Source: Treponema sp. (GTDB lineage Bacteria; Spirochaetota; Spirochaetia; Treponematales; Treponemataceae). Taken from it: a stretch of DNA of 20,767 nt. Under the pieces are notes generated by a model. It had not been told where the DNA came from. It made no database searches and saw only the letters and a program-made list of their open reading frames with translations. Within the stretch, counting starts at the first letter, position 1. Each line of letters opens with the position of its first letter. The stretch covers positions 1 to 20,767 of the forward strand of contig JAFYDO010000206.1 in assembly GCA_017544745.1 (NCBI GenBank). Direction: 5' to 3'. This document shows, piece after piece, positions 1 through 7,671 of the stretch. Made by a program: the position numbers and the translations under genes.

Positions 1-12
1 AGCAGCCTTCCA

Positions 13-33
13 CAGATTTTCTATTAAAATCTG
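13..33. other. Perfect hairpin, unknown role
   Basis: An 8-bp perfect inverted repeat (CAGATTTT, 5-nt loop, AAAATCTG) sits at the left edge. No T-run follows on either strand, so it is not a standard terminator. The rest of bases 1-108 shows no gene I can support. Confidence 0.3.
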
Positions 34-108
34 GGTATTCCGTGAAATTTGGTTGGAATTACTTGGCATTGCGTACACCCTGTTGTAGCCTCTTTTTATG
101 CAAAGGAA

Positions 109-246
109 ATGTCGAAAACCCGATTGGATAAGCCGATGTATTTAAAAAAAGCTCCACGACAGAAGACAGAGAATATAAAAAGGAAAGTCTCTACACCTCA
201 AGGATGTCCGATATATCTGAATAAAACAATATACAATGATAACTAA
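109..246 (+). CDS. Small basic ORF, hypothetical (45 aa)
   Basis: This would be a 45-residue Lys/Arg-rich peptide starting at an ATG at 109 and ending 38 nt before dnaN. A purine-rich AAAGGAA lies directly against the ATG, which is closer than ideal for a ribosome binding site. I see no domain, membrane segment or recognisable family. It is on the same strand as dnaN and could be a leader gene of that unit, or chance coding in an otherwise empty 284-nt stretch. Confidence 0.25.
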   Translation: MSKTRLDKPMYLKKAPRQKTENIKRKVSTPQGCPIYLNKTIYNDN

Positions 247-284
247 CACCGAAGCCGACGGAATACAAACAGGCAGCAACGAAT

Positions 285-1424
285 ATGAAGTTTATAATTT
301 CAAGCAAGGAATTGGGTGAAGTATTGGTCAATATGAACCGAGTTATTAACACCAAAAACTCTCTACCTATATTGGCAGATATTATTTTCAGTGTGAAGGA
401 GAATAACCTGAACCTAAAAGCTTCTGACGGCGACATCATTCTGGAATCTGATGTTACACTGACAGAGCGTGAGGGTGAAGGCATATTGGCTGTCAACGGT
501 AAAAATATCATGGATGCTGTCAGCAACCTGCCTGACACTCCATTGACATTTGTAGTGAGCGAAGATAAAAAATCATTGAATGTAGGTTATACTGCCGGGT
601 CTTTCTCTATGCCTATAGATGATGCCCTTAGCTTTCCTGTGTTTAAGGAAACAAACGCCGGAGCTGGAATATCGTTTGAAATAAACGAGGGGCTGCTACA
701 GGAAAACATCGCACGGACAATATTTATGACTGCCGACGATGAGCTGAGAATCGTGATGAACGGCATCTTCTTCGGTCTAACAACAGAAGAGTTGTCTGTG
801 GTTGCATCTGATGGTAAGCAACTGGTACGGAACAGAATCATGTCTGTTAAGGCACCCAACCAGGAAAGAGCCGGAAACTTTATTCTTCCCAAGAAAGCCG
901 CAAATATACTGAAAGCCATTCTAAAAAAGAACACTTTGGATAGCGTAGTAGTTGTTTCAGACGAGACCCAGCTCCAGATCTATGCTGAGAACTTTAAGTT
1001 TTCTTGCAGACTGATTGAGGGACGCTACCCTAACTACATTGCTGTAATACCAAAGGATAATCATAATGTCGCAACGGTGGACCGTGATGCACTGGCCGCC
1101 GCCCTGAAGCGCGTTTCTCCCTTCTCTAATCTTTGTACACAACTTGTACGTATTCGCGTGCAGGAGGGAGAAATGCAGCTGTTTGCTGAAGATGATAACT
1201 TTGGAAAGGCGGCTAAGGAGCGACTGGCGTGTGATTATAGCGGTGAAGCTATGAGTATTGGTCTGAACGGCTACAAAATAATGGAGATTCTTAACAAGAT
1301 TGCAGCCGAAAAGGTGGAGTTCAAGCTGGCAGAGCCATCAAGGGCTGCAGTCATCGTTCCGTCTGAGCAGCCTGAAGATGTGGATATAACAATGCTTCTA
1401 ATGCCGCTACTGCTTTGTGATTAG
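285..1424 (+). CDS. dnaN: DNA polymerase III beta subunit (sliding clamp)
   Basis: This is the ring-shaped processivity clamp that tethers the replicative polymerase to DNA. The 379-aa length fits the family (about 370), and the three-domain pattern is visible. It opens with MKFIISSKEL and an N-terminal NTKNSLPILADI stretch (about residues 22-33). The middle domain includes DGKQLVRNR, and the C-terminus ends DITMLLMPLLL, matching the usual VMPMRL-like end that closes the clamp fold. It starts a short rightward unit that converges on the minus-strand gene train and is closed by the hairpin at 1880-1906. Bacterial chromosomes carry their own dnaN, and the primase, DUF4373 proteins and methyltransferases nearby suggest that this copy belongs to the element and serves its own replication. 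I cannot exclude from the window alone that it is the host gene. Family identity is firm. Confidence 0.93.
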   Translation: MKFIISSKELGEVLVNMNRVINTKNSLPILADIIFSVKENNLNLKASDGDIILESDVTLTEREGEGILAVNGKNIMDAVSNLPDTPLTFVVSEDKKSLNVGYTAGSFSMPIDDALSFPVFKETNAGAGISFEINEGLLQENIARTIFMTADDELRIVMNGIFFGLTTEELSVVASDGKQLVRNRIMSVKAPNQERAGNFILPKKAANILKAILKKNTLDSVVVVSDETQLQIYAENFKFSCRLIEGRYPNYIAVIPKDNHNVATVDRDALAAALKRVSPFSNLCTQLVRIRVQEGEMQLFAEDDNFGKAAKERLACDYSGEAMSIGLNGYKIMEILNKIAAEKVEFKLAEPSRAAVIVPSEQPEDVDITMLLMPLLLCD

Positions 1425-1504
1425 ATAAAACGGGAGCCCTGCCTTTGGGACGGGACTCTTTGCTTAATTCCTTATTAAAAAAGTATAACTATAAGAATAA
1501 AGAT

Positions 1505-1726
1505 ATGGATTGGAAAGTTGTTTATGCAAAGTTTGACGGATGTAAAACCTTTAAAGCCGTTGATGTCGTAGAAGGTAAACAGGTAGGAAATATTATTTTT
1601 GCCTCACTTCTTGTTGACTCAAAAGAGAATCGTAAGAAGCTTCAAAATCTGGCAGATCTAAACAAGAAATGCCACCTCGTGCTGCAGTTGAGACAAAAAG
1701 GAAAGATCTGTTACCAAACATCATAA
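1505..1726 (+). CDS. Small hypothetical protein (73 aa)
   Basis: A 73-residue basic protein begins MDWKVVYAKF and shows alternating beta-like segments (KVVYAKFDG, KTFKAVDVV, NIIFASLLVD), followed by a Lys-rich half. An in-frame start at 1445 would add 20 residues, but it would place the start inside a GC-rich imperfect hairpin just after the dnaN stop, so I prefer the ATG at 1505. It lies 80 nt downstream of dnaN on the same strand. I do not recognise the family. Confidence 0.55.
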   Translation: MDWKVVYAKFDGCKTFKAVDVVEGKQVGNIIFASLLVDSKENRKKLQNLADLNKKCHLVLQLRQKGKICYQTS

Positions 1727-1771
1727 AAAGGAAACAGACGGCCTAACCAGCCGCCTTTAATGCTTATAATT

Positions 1772-1870
1772 ATGAGTTTAAACAAGAAGAAAGAACAGAT
1801 AAATGACCTGATAAAGAAAATGAAACAGGAGGGTAAGCCGGTTGACTGGGCTACCATGGTGTTGTGTTAG
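1772..1870 (+). CDS. Small Lys-rich peptide (32 aa), hypothetical
   Basis: A 32-codon frame, MSLNKKKEQINDLIKKMKQE and onward, could form one amphipathic helix. It ends with DWATMVLC, 10 nt before the terminator stem. It would be the last gene of the dnaN unit. Its composition (KKMKQEGKPVDW) looks like real coding sequence, but its length leaves the call uncertain. Confidence 0.4.
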   Translation: MSLNKKKEQINDLIKKMKQEGKPVDWATMVLC

Positions 1871-1879
1871 TTATTATTC

Positions 1880-1906
1880 GATTGTCGCATCTATAGTGCG
1901 ACAATC
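1880..1906. terminator. Strong bidirectional-looking hairpin terminator
   Basis: A 10-bp perfect stem (GATTGTCGCA / TGCGACAATC) with a 7-nt loop is followed on the plus strand by a T-rich run (ctgtttatatttctt). It ends the dnaN unit. On the minus strand it also lies just past the terminal repeat of guide array A, so it could stop the guide RNA transcript as well, though that side lacks a clear T-run. Confidence 0.7.
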
Positions 1907-1932
1907 TGTTTATATTTCTTCTACAACTCGTG

Positions 1933-2033
1933 GCTGTTGTAAGTAATAAACGTTATGCATTCACATCGTTTACGCCCGAGATACGATGCGTCCTAAAGCT
2001 GTATGTTGCTTACAAATGTTATGCATTCACATC
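1933..2033 (-). CRISPR. Mini-CRISPR array A: repeat, 30-nt spacer, degenerate repeat
   Basis: Read on the minus strand, a 36-nt repeat (2033-1998, starting GATGTGAATGCATAAC and ending GCAACATACAGC) is followed by a 30-nt spacer (1997-1968). A second repeat (1967-1933) keeps the first 16 bases exactly and the terminal CAGC but has diverged between, as terminal repeats often do. The full repeat is identical to the first repeat of array C at 12847-12882. It lies directly 3' of its scaffold at 2034-2125, which is the order scaffold, repeat, spacer expected for Cas12f-type guides. Confidence 0.8.
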
Positions 2034-2125
2034 TCATTTGTCGCAACACGCCGAGAATGAACGCTTTCAAGCAACTTCATGAGTGGTCAAGCCCTCACGA
2101 TAAGGCCGTGCAGCCGGCCCGAAAG
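2034..2125 (-). ncRNA. Guide-RNA scaffold (tracr-like) A
   Basis: Minus-strand order: hairpin 1 (2119-2104, GGCCG pairing with CGGCC), hairpin 2 (2099-2078, CGTGAG with CTCATG around an inner GG/CC pair), then anti-repeat GTTGCTT (2075-2069), which pairs with AAGCAAC in the repeat. A second, longer anti-repeat follows at 2048-2035 (TGTTGC and ACAAATG pairing with CATTTGT and GCAACA of the repeat, 6 + 7 bp around a small internal loop). The unit begins about 11 nt after the stop of the radical SAM gene. Bases 1998-2125 differ from 12847-12974 at only two positions. The tracr role is inferred from structure and from the effector gene beside copy C. Confidence 0.75.
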
Positions 2126-2135
2126 AGTGGTGGTC

Positions 2136-3488
2136 TTATATACCATCATTATTATTTTCGGCAGCAATAGACCCAAAGGGTTCTATATAGTCTGCCTTTT
2201 TTTTCAATACGCGGGCAAGGGAAAGGAGCTTTTCCGTCAGTCCTATAAGCTTGGACAGAATAAGGGGGTTATCCTGTACTATAGCTTCAGGAAGAGAAAA
2301 ATCGTCTTCATTATGAGTTTTCAAAAAGCCGAGAAAAGCCCTTGCCTCAGACTCTAACCAGGCTACTTCCCTGAACAAGGGGGCGTGCCAGGTTCCGGTG
2401 CATGCGTTGGCTTGAAAAATATGACTATGGATGTCTTCTTTTAAAATCCATCCGAATTTCATGGCGAACATCCGAAAAAGGAAGATATCCTCATTCACAT
2501 CAGACGAATCTAAATATTCATAATGGTGCAAGAGGCCATTGTGCCGGTTCAACGTATATAGTGCAAGGGTTGCCGAAACAAGGAGGCTTGATTCGCTGGC
2601 AGGAATGGAATAAACATCCTTCAGCGGAAGAATTTTAGGGTATTTTTCTTTTTGGTATAATCTGTCCAGAGTGGCAGAAAAAGCTTTTCTGGCACTGTGT
2701 TTGTAATACACCTTAATACCCATGATCTGATGAAGATAATAGATCCTATTAAAGAACTTGGACCCTTCTGCAGACGTTTTGTAATAATCCTTGATGTGGC
2801 TCATCAATCCTATCATATACAGGTCACAAAAGCCAAGGGTGGACTTGATCATGCGAAAGCTGCTTTCAAAGTCCACAACGGGCTCTATAGAAGCAAAGGT
2901 CTTAAAACCTTCCTCGTGAAGGCGGTGCATCATTTTAATACGGCTTTCGTTTGGACTGGCATTAGGCTCCCAGTCATCACAGCCGGTAAGAGTGAAGCCG
3001 AAAGAAACTAATTGTTTTTTTTCAGGAGATAAAAAACCATACTGCCATACAACATCCTGCGGCCAATCCGTGTTCTTGGTAAGAATGCGGACCGGAACCC
3101 CACGTGAAATGGCATACAGACTGGTCTTACAGGTCAGCCAGGCACACTCGGGGCACATTGGATCTGTGGAGAAAGAATAGAAGATTCCGGTCTGACGAAG
3201 ATAGTCTACTTCCTTCTCCAGCTCCTCAACGAAAGCCATAAATGCATAGTCCTTTGGAGAATAATTACGATATTTCTTACGCCGATACTTGGGGTAGGTA
3301 AACTTGCTTTCCAGTACGGCATGGTCTACGCCCATCACTCTGGCTGTTAAGCCTTTTCGGTTATAGCAATACCTGCATTGGTAAGGGCAGCCACGATAAA
3401 AATTACAACCTACGGCTGCATATTCCCTGGCTGCGCCTTTGGGGGTGTATAGACATACCCCGTCTAATGTTTTGTTCGTTGTAGTCAT
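2136..3488 (-). CDS. Radical SAM protein, SplB-like, with C-terminal extension
   Basis: The CxxxCxxC cluster motif (Cys34, Cys38, Cys41 in GCPYQCRYC) marks a radical S-adenosylmethionine enzyme, where an iron-sulphur cluster cleaves SAM to make a 5'-deoxyadenosyl radical. The core to about residue 270 (FYSFSTDPMCPEC, VRILTKN, FASIEPVVDF) resembles the COG1533/SplB-like group. The substrate cannot be read from sequence. About 150 further residues (from ESSLLVSATLALYTLNRHNG on) form an extension I do not recognise. Its ATG overlaps the stop of the preceding gene as ATGA, so it is the last coupled gene of the train. Guide scaffold A begins about 11 nt after its stop. Confidence 0.8.
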   Translation of the reverse strand: MTTTNKTLDGVCLYTPKGAAREYAAVGCNFYRGCPYQCRYCYNRKGLTARVMGVDHAVLESKFTYPKYRRKKYRNYSPKDYAFMAFVEELEKEVDYLRQTGIFYSFSTDPMCPECAWLTCKTSLYAISRGVPVRILTKNTDWPQDVVWQYGFLSPEKKQLVSFGFTLTGCDDWEPNASPNESRIKMMHRLHEEGFKTFASIEPVVDFESSFRMIKSTLGFCDLYMIGLMSHIKDYYKTSAEGSKFFNRIYYLHQIMGIKVYYKHSARKAFSATLDRLYQKEKYPKILPLKDVYSIPASESSLLVSATLALYTLNRHNGLLHHYEYLDSSDVNEDIFLFRMFAMKFGWILKEDIHSHIFQANACTGTWHAPLFREVAWLESEARAFLGFLKTHNEDDFSLPEAIVQDNPLILSKLIGLTEKLLSLARVLKKKADYIEPFGSIAAENNNDGI

Positions 3489-4012
3489 TTTTGTGTTGGT
3501 TGATTGGTAGTTTCAAGGCCACATGAGACCAAGGTATCATGAATCATACTACGAATATATGGATGTTCGGTGACCAGCGCTCCATGGTTACGGCACCATC
3601 GGAGGAGGGTCTTTTTATCTATTTCAGAATTACCGTGACCAAAGTAAGTGCCAACAATACCCGTTTTAGATTTTGTGTCCTTGGTCAATACACCAATAAC
3701 CTTGCTTTCTCCTCTGGGTATTCCGTAGAGCTTGGCCACATTTCCGGCCTGGACAATATCAAGGACAGATTCATATTTCAGCCCTTGGACAAGACTAAGG
3801 GCTTTCTTATAGGCAAGCCAAGCCTGATGGGTCGAGCCGTTTAAGGTGGAAATAATTGTAGCGAGCTCTCTGTCTGTAGCGTCGTCGTAACTCTTTTCCA
3901 CAACTGGTTCGTTGATGACCCATTCAAGCCAACGGTCAGCCTCGACAGTGCAGAGGTGTGCCGAAATGGCAGCCTTGGCTATTTCTAATCGTATAGTAAT
4001 GTCTTTTTTCAT
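3485..4012 (-). CDS. Hypothetical protein (175 aa)
   Basis: I choose the ATG at 4012 (MKKDITIRLEIAKAAISAHL) because the longer frame to 4093 would run back across the stop and last 70 bases of the upstream gene. The N-terminal half is helical, with a conserved-looking DRWLEWVINEP segment. The middle (GNVAKLYGIPRGESKVIGVLTKD) looks like alternating strand and helix. No catalytic motif or family is recognised. It is translationally coupled to the radical SAM gene through an ATGA overlap, which suggests the two work together. Confidence 0.65.
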   Translation of the reverse strand: MKKDITIRLEIAKAAISAHLCTVEADRWLEWVINEPVVEKSYDDATDRELATIISTLNGSTHQAWLAYKKALSLVQGLKYESVLDIVQAGNVAKLYGIPRGESKVIGVLTKDTKSKTGIVGTYFGHGNSEIDKKTLLRWCRNHGALVTEHPYIRSMIHDTLVSCGLETTNQPTQK

Positions 4013-4022
4013 ATTTGAAAAT

Positions 4023-4502
4023 TTAATAACGAAATTTTGTGAAATGAATGATGGCCATCGGTTTGGAACAAGAACTGCCTCTAAACCAGTCATTCCAATC
4101 TTCTGTGGATAGTCCGTCGTTCATGGCTAAAACGCGGATAGAAGGCTGGCTTGCGTTCTCTATAACAACAACACGCTGGTTGTTTGCGCCAACGACAAAT
4201 CTGAACTGCTGCAGACCTATGCCATCCTCACGGGTTAGGCGAGCAATCTCGTGTTGCGTAGACCCTTTACCATAGGGCTTGCCTATCCATTCACGGACAG
4301 ACAGACACGCCTCACCGGCAGCTATCTTCTTAAAGCGTTTTGCCCAGAAGTCATAGTTCGCTCGGATAGTGTGCAGCTTGTTCCAGTAGTCTGCATTTCC
4401 TGTAATAGCTGCATGTAGTTTGTCGCGGAAAAATGTATGTTTCCCTGCCTTCGGATGGGAAGCCGGAAACTTTTGTGAAAGTGTCAGATGGTACGTTTTC
4501 AT
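4023..4502 (-). CDS. Hypothetical protein, possibly ASCH/PUA-like (159 aa)
   Basis: It starts MKTYHLTLSQKFPASHPKAG and carries HTIRANYDFWAKRF, then LSVREWIGKPY and LTREDGIGLQQFRF. This order (a TIR-containing strand, a Trp-rich helix, a strand ending in W.GKPY) is reminiscent of ASCH/PUA-like RNA-binding folds, and I recall similar proteins in Bacteroidota phages. That fold call is inference. It sits between unknown genes with gaps of about 10 nt on each side, in the same train. Confidence 0.6.
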   Translation of the reverse strand: MKTYHLTLSQKFPASHPKAGKHTFFRDKLHAAITGNADYWNKLHTIRANYDFWAKRFKKIAAGEACLSVREWIGKPYGKGSTQHEIARLTREDGIGLQQFRFVVGANNQRVVVIENASQPSIRVLAMNDGLSTEDWNDWFRGSSCSKPMAIIHFTKFRY

Positions 4503-4514
4503 TTTATAATCAAT

Positions 4515-4853
4515 TTATCGGTGATAACTCAATTTCTCTTCCTGTTCGCACTCCTCTCGATGGCGGCGGACAGTCTCGGAAGCCTCCAGATCCTGGGCTT
4601 CGTCCTGCTCAGAAGACAAAAGTTCAAAAACTTGGGAAAGCAGGGCTGACATGCGCTGACCATGTGCCCCACCCTGCCGGATGCTTTGGACAATAAAGTC
4701 TGCACCGGCATCTATGTCATTCATATTGATGCTGGCACTGCCGATGGTGGCTTCATCGCCACTATTTACAACGGTAAGGAAGTAATCACATCCGCTGTTA
4801 TTGAGCAGCGAAAGAACACTGTCCATAAGGGTGTTCATCTGTTCTGTATTCAT
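4515..4853 (-). CDS. Hypothetical protein (112 aa)
   Basis: The ATG at 4853 overlaps the preceding stop as ATGA. That favours it over an in-frame TTG four codons upstream. The protein starts MNTEQMNTLMDSVLSLLNNS and contains FLTVVNSGDEATIGSASIN, followed by a helix with Gly-His and a strongly charged Glu/Arg tail (ASETVRRHREECEQEE). No family is recognised. Its position suggests a partner of the 354-aa protein just upstream. Confidence 0.6.
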   Translation of the reverse strand: MNTEQMNTLMDSVLSLLNNSGCDYFLTVVNSGDEATIGSASINMNDIDAGADFIVQSIRQGGAHGQRMSALLSQVFELLSSEQDEAQDLEASETVRRHREECEQEEKLSYHR

Positions 4854-5914
4854 AGGCTTGTACAATTAACAATTTTCTTTTGAGGATTGTTGTCGGCTTT
4901 TAAAGCCTTCCCATAGTCCTCTGGCAGACTCCCATAAAGGGCAAGAAACTGCGAGGACAAGTTCTTGGTTTCTGTCGAACCTAACTTTTCCTGTAAGGAA
5001 AGAATAGACTGAGCAAGGCTCTTAACCGCTTTCTCCTCCTTGGTAGGATGAAAAAAAACAGCTTTTCCACCAAAATTTGACGGGTTGGCGGGTAAGGGTG
5101 GAGTTGAAGCGGGTTTGGAGTCTACAAGCCTGTAGTCCAGGGAAAAGTCGGGGAATGTTTCCCTCCAGAGAGGGGCAAGGAAGTCAAGATACTTGCTTGC
5201 TATCTGATCCGACACTTCTTTGGTGACGGCCAGCAGCAAAGAACGCTTGGCAATATCAACGTGGTAAAGGTAGATACTTTCAAAGGCTTTACGCTGTTCC
5301 TCGCTCTGGCTTCTTTGACAGAGATCCTGATGGAACTCAAACCATTTAAAGGAAACTTCATCCCGTAAACGGGACTCTTCCTGTTGGCGGGCTAAAAATT
5401 CTTCCTCCTGGTACTGAAACATTTTTTCCTTGCAGGAGGCAATAAAATCCTTCAAGGAACAGGTAATGACCATAGGGTCAATCTTGCCGTAGAACTTGCC
5501 GAAATCGCCCAGCTTAAACCTGTAGAAAAACAACATAAAAACAGAGAACTTCATTCCTTTATACTCTTGGGCAACAATTTGGGCAAGTTCTTTTGTTTGT
5601 GGATCAGAAAGATTCTTTGTGCCAGCAAACTTGTTAAGATTGGCAATATGTAGGGTCAGCCAGGAAGCGGAAGAGTTAGGGCCGTAAGTAAAATCAAGGA
5701 TTTCAAGCGTCGAATAATCTTCCATGATGGCATGCCGTTCAAAACGGGCCATTGCTGCCTGGGCTGCCGGACTGAACTCCTGATTAAAGGCTTCAAGCGA
5801 CGGGTAATGTTTTCGAAGGTTCTGGATTTTCTTCTCGAAGCTCTTTGTAAATGTTGATTGCGCCGCGGATGATGTCTTCGTCAGTCCGATAGCCGTTGTT
5901 GTTTTCTTTTCCAT
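4850..5914 (-). CDS. Hypothetical Bacteroidota mobile-element protein (354 aa)
   Basis: The central region (about residues 105-160) has a distinctive pattern, FKLGDFGKFYGKIDPMVITC, that I recall from uncharacterised proteins on Bacteroidota plasmids and conjugative elements. Around it are long charged helices (EEEFLARQQEESRLRDE) and a Pro-rich linker (SKPASTPPLPANPSN) before a C-terminal helical part. Its first 122 nt overlap the end of the DUF4373-like gene in another frame, so a shorter internal start is possible, but none is obviously better. Its stop overlaps the next start as ATGA. The association with the replication protein upstream suggests a replication role; function is unknown. Confidence 0.65.
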   Translation of the reverse strand: MEKKTTTAIGLTKTSSAAQSTFTKSFEKKIQNLRKHYPSLEAFNQEFSPAAQAAMARFERHAIMEDYSTLEILDFTYGPNSSASWLTLHIANLNKFAGTKNLSDPQTKELAQIVAQEYKGMKFSVFMLFFYRFKLGDFGKFYGKIDPMVITCSLKDFIASCKEKMFQYQEEEFLARQQEESRLRDEVSFKWFEFHQDLCQRSQSEEQRKAFESIYLYHVDIAKRSLLLAVTKEVSDQIASKYLDFLAPLWRETFPDFSLDYRLVDSKPASTPPLPANPSNFGGKAVFFHPTKEEKAVKSLAQSILSLQEKLGSTETKNLSSQFLALYGSLPEDYGKALKADNNPQKKIVNCTSL

Positions 5915-6764
5915 TATTTTTGGTTTTGATAAATTTTTCTTCCTGAATAATCATCCACTTTGCGAAATGATTCTTTGCATCACCAAGGTTGATGTGTTGT
6001 TTTGAGGAAATTTTCACCTCCTGAGCCCATCGCAAAAGAAAACCTTCCAGAAACTCTTCGTTTCCTTGAAGGAAGACGAAACGCTCAAAGACCGTATTTT
6101 TCCAAGCATTCTGATTCAACAACTCCGAGACCTCTTCATCCACGTCACTAAAGACTTTTTCGTCAGATTGAGAAACAGAAATTCCTGTTGTCTTTCGCGT
6201 GCGCAGGCGATGATAATCGCCCGAAGGGAGATTATCTTTTCTTTTCTTTTCTTTTCTTTGTGTACTTTTTGCGGAATTTATTAGGGTTTCTTCCGAAATA
6301 ACTGCCGTTTCTTCCGAAGTAATAAAGGTTTTTGTTTCAGAAACTTCCTTTTTATCAGATGTAACCGAATTTTGAGACGGTTCCTGAAGCAAATACGGAA
6401 TATCGTTGGAAATCTTACGCTTGGCAACGGAACAGATGTTAAAATATCGCTCTTGGATGCCATAAGATGTTAGAACCTTATGGCTGTCAAACATGGTCTG
6501 GTCAAACAGACCTATACTAAGAGCATAGTTGATAACATCCAATACAGTATCTTCCTGTAAATTAGACACTTCCGATATAACAAAGGGAAGATCATCGTCC
6601 CATTCAAGGTAATAGCCGACGGCATAAATCTGACATAGAAGAATATCATAGACTGATACAGCCTGAATACCTTTATGGCGTATCATTTTCCTTATCTTCA
6701 GGTCTTGATAGAAGTTCACGTTTTTCGTGAAATATTCAAGACCTTGCTTCCTGGGTCGTGCCAT
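5793..6764 (-). CDS. DUF4373-type replication-associated protein (323 aa)
   Basis: The N-terminus (ARPRKQGLEYFTKNVNFYQD, then KIRKMIRHKGIQAVSVYDIL and GYYLEWDDDLPF) is the hallmark of the DUF4373/Lin1244-like domain, a winged-helix-like module of phage and plasmid replication or helicase-loading proteins. A Ser/Thr/Glu linker (about residues 135-175, repeats of SEET) joins it to a C-terminal helical part (FLLRWAQEVKISSKQ, HFAKWMIIQEEKF) like the second conserved block in such proteins. It overlaps the upstream paralogue by 29 nt and the downstream gene by 122 nt. The domain call is fairly secure, the exact role inferred. Confidence 0.75.
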   Translation of the reverse strand: MARPRKQGLEYFTKNVNFYQDLKIRKMIRHKGIQAVSVYDILLCQIYAVGYYLEWDDDLPFVISEVSNLQEDTVLDVINYALSIGLFDQTMFDSHKVLTSYGIQERYFNICSVAKRKISNDIPYLLQEPSQNSVTSDKKEVSETKTFITSEETAVISEETLINSAKSTQRKEKKRKDNLPSGDYHRLRTRKTTGISVSQSDEKVFSDVDEEVSELLNQNAWKNTVFERFVFLQGNEEFLEGFLLRWAQEVKISSKQHINLGDAKNHFAKWMIIQEEKFIKTKNNGKENNNGYRTDEDIIRGAINIYKELREENPEPSKTLPVA

Positions 6765-7236
6765 AATGGTATTTTTTCTGAGTTAATATACTGCTATTGT
6801 GCGTTTTCTCTGAATAAACATTAGTTTCTTCCGAATTAACTGCCGTTTTCTCCGAAGTAATTTGTTTTTTACGCGATATTGTGACAGAATAAAGCAAGGA
6901 AGAACTGTGTTTTGTTCCTTCTGAAAGAACGTTCCAAGAAGGAAAAACCAGTAAATGGTACGACGGATGCTTTATCTTCCTTAGAAGAAGTTGGTTGACC
7001 ATGCGGTGAACAACCATATCAACAAGGCGCTCTGACACGTTGTTGCGCAAGGCAATACGTTCCCTGAACGTCTTACAATAAACACATTCTGCACTTGAGG
7101 AAGCAACCTCAAGCAGAATGTCCAAAAGCAGTTTAGATCCCTTGAAGCCAAACTCCTTTTCAATGGCTTTTACAGACGGAGAATCGAAAAAACCACAGGA
7201 AAGACTTAATGCTTCGACTTTTTGAGTACTGTTCAT
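6736..7236 (-). CDS. DUF4373-like short paralogue (166 aa)
   Basis: The sequence VEALSLSCGFFDSPSVKAIE, then FGFKGSKLLLDILLEVASSS and VSERLVDMVVHRMVNQLLL, follows the same strand/helix plan as the DUF4373 N-terminal domain of the next gene but lacks its C-terminal half. Its tail carries the same kind of linker (ITSEKTAVNSEETNVYSEKT). It overlaps the next gene by 29 nt. The pair looks like a duplicated winged-helix replication-protein module. No catalytic residues are visible. Confidence 0.6.
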   Translation of the reverse strand: MNSTQKVEALSLSCGFFDSPSVKAIEKEFGFKGSKLLLDILLEVASSSAECVYCKTFRERIALRNNVSERLVDMVVHRMVNQLLLRKIKHPSYHLLVFPSWNVLSEGTKHSSSLLYSVTISRKKQITSEKTAVNSEETNVYSEKTHNSSILTQKKYHYGTTQEARS

Positions 7237-7265
7237 AATAATAAAATTTTTAATTGGAAACTTCG

Positions 7266-7481
7266 TCAGGGCCGGTCATCCATAATACCGGAAACCAAAA
7301 GGTGCATACCCACTTCCTCGGCAGCTATAGGTGATAGACCGGCAAGACGCTGACGCTCGATCTCTTCCTCAGCTTCCCTGGCTCGCGTTTCAATGAAACC
7401 TGCGTCAGAGGCAAGCGGGGATTTAATCTCGCGGAGAATAACCTTTAGGTACATCTCATAATAAGAGAAATCTTTATTCAT
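7266..7481 (-). CDS. DUF1896-like small protein (71 aa)
   Basis: The pattern SYYEMYL, LASDAGFIETRA, EIERQRLAGLSPIAAEEVGM, LLVSGI matches the small all-helical DUF1896 family found on Bacteroidota plasmids and conjugative transposons. Its function is not known. It is the first gene after guide array B, and its start lies 56 nt past the last recognisable repeat. Confidence 0.65.
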   Translation of the reverse strand: MNKDFSYYEMYLKVILREIKSPLASDAGFIETRAREAEEEIERQRLAGLSPIAAEEVGMHLLVSGIMDDRP

Positions 7482-7537
7482 ATATTTACATATTTATAGT
7501 AATACTTTATTACGTATTTTCTTATAATATTTTTATA

Positions 7538-7671
7538 TCATTTGGAGTGTATCTACACCTCCTGAAGGAAGTTTGTATCCAGAGGAAAAGCTGAATATTA
7601 CTCTCATTTGTAGTGTATCTACACCATTATGCTCAAAAACATTACAATATATCGAGCTGTATATTACTCTC
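7538..7671 (-). CRISPR. Mini-CRISPR array B: half repeat, spacer, repeat, spacer, degenerate repeat
   Basis: On the minus strand a 16-nt repeat 3' half (7671-7656, GAGAGTAATATACAGC) is followed by a 30-nt spacer (7655-7626) and a full 36-nt repeat (7625-7590, starting GGTGTAGATACACTAC and ending GTAATATTCAGC). A second 30-nt spacer follows (7589-7560), then a terminal repeat with only its first 22 nt conserved (7559-7538). Repeat and spacer sizes equal those of arrays A and C, but the repeat sequence is a different family. The 5' half carries a GTGTAGATACAC palindrome. Confidence 0.82.

Noticed and set aside
2..88. Possible C-terminal end of a gene entering from the left
   Set aside because: The 28 codons are open but too few and unrecognised to support a gene.
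1903..1932. Second spacer after the terminal repeat of array A
   Set aside because: It would run into the terminator stem, and no repeat follows.
2079..2357. Rightward open frame crossing scaffold A and the radical SAM gene
   Set aside because: It overlaps a well-supported RNA unit and the antisense of a clear gene. A similar peptide start at 12928 is only the scaffold repeat translated.
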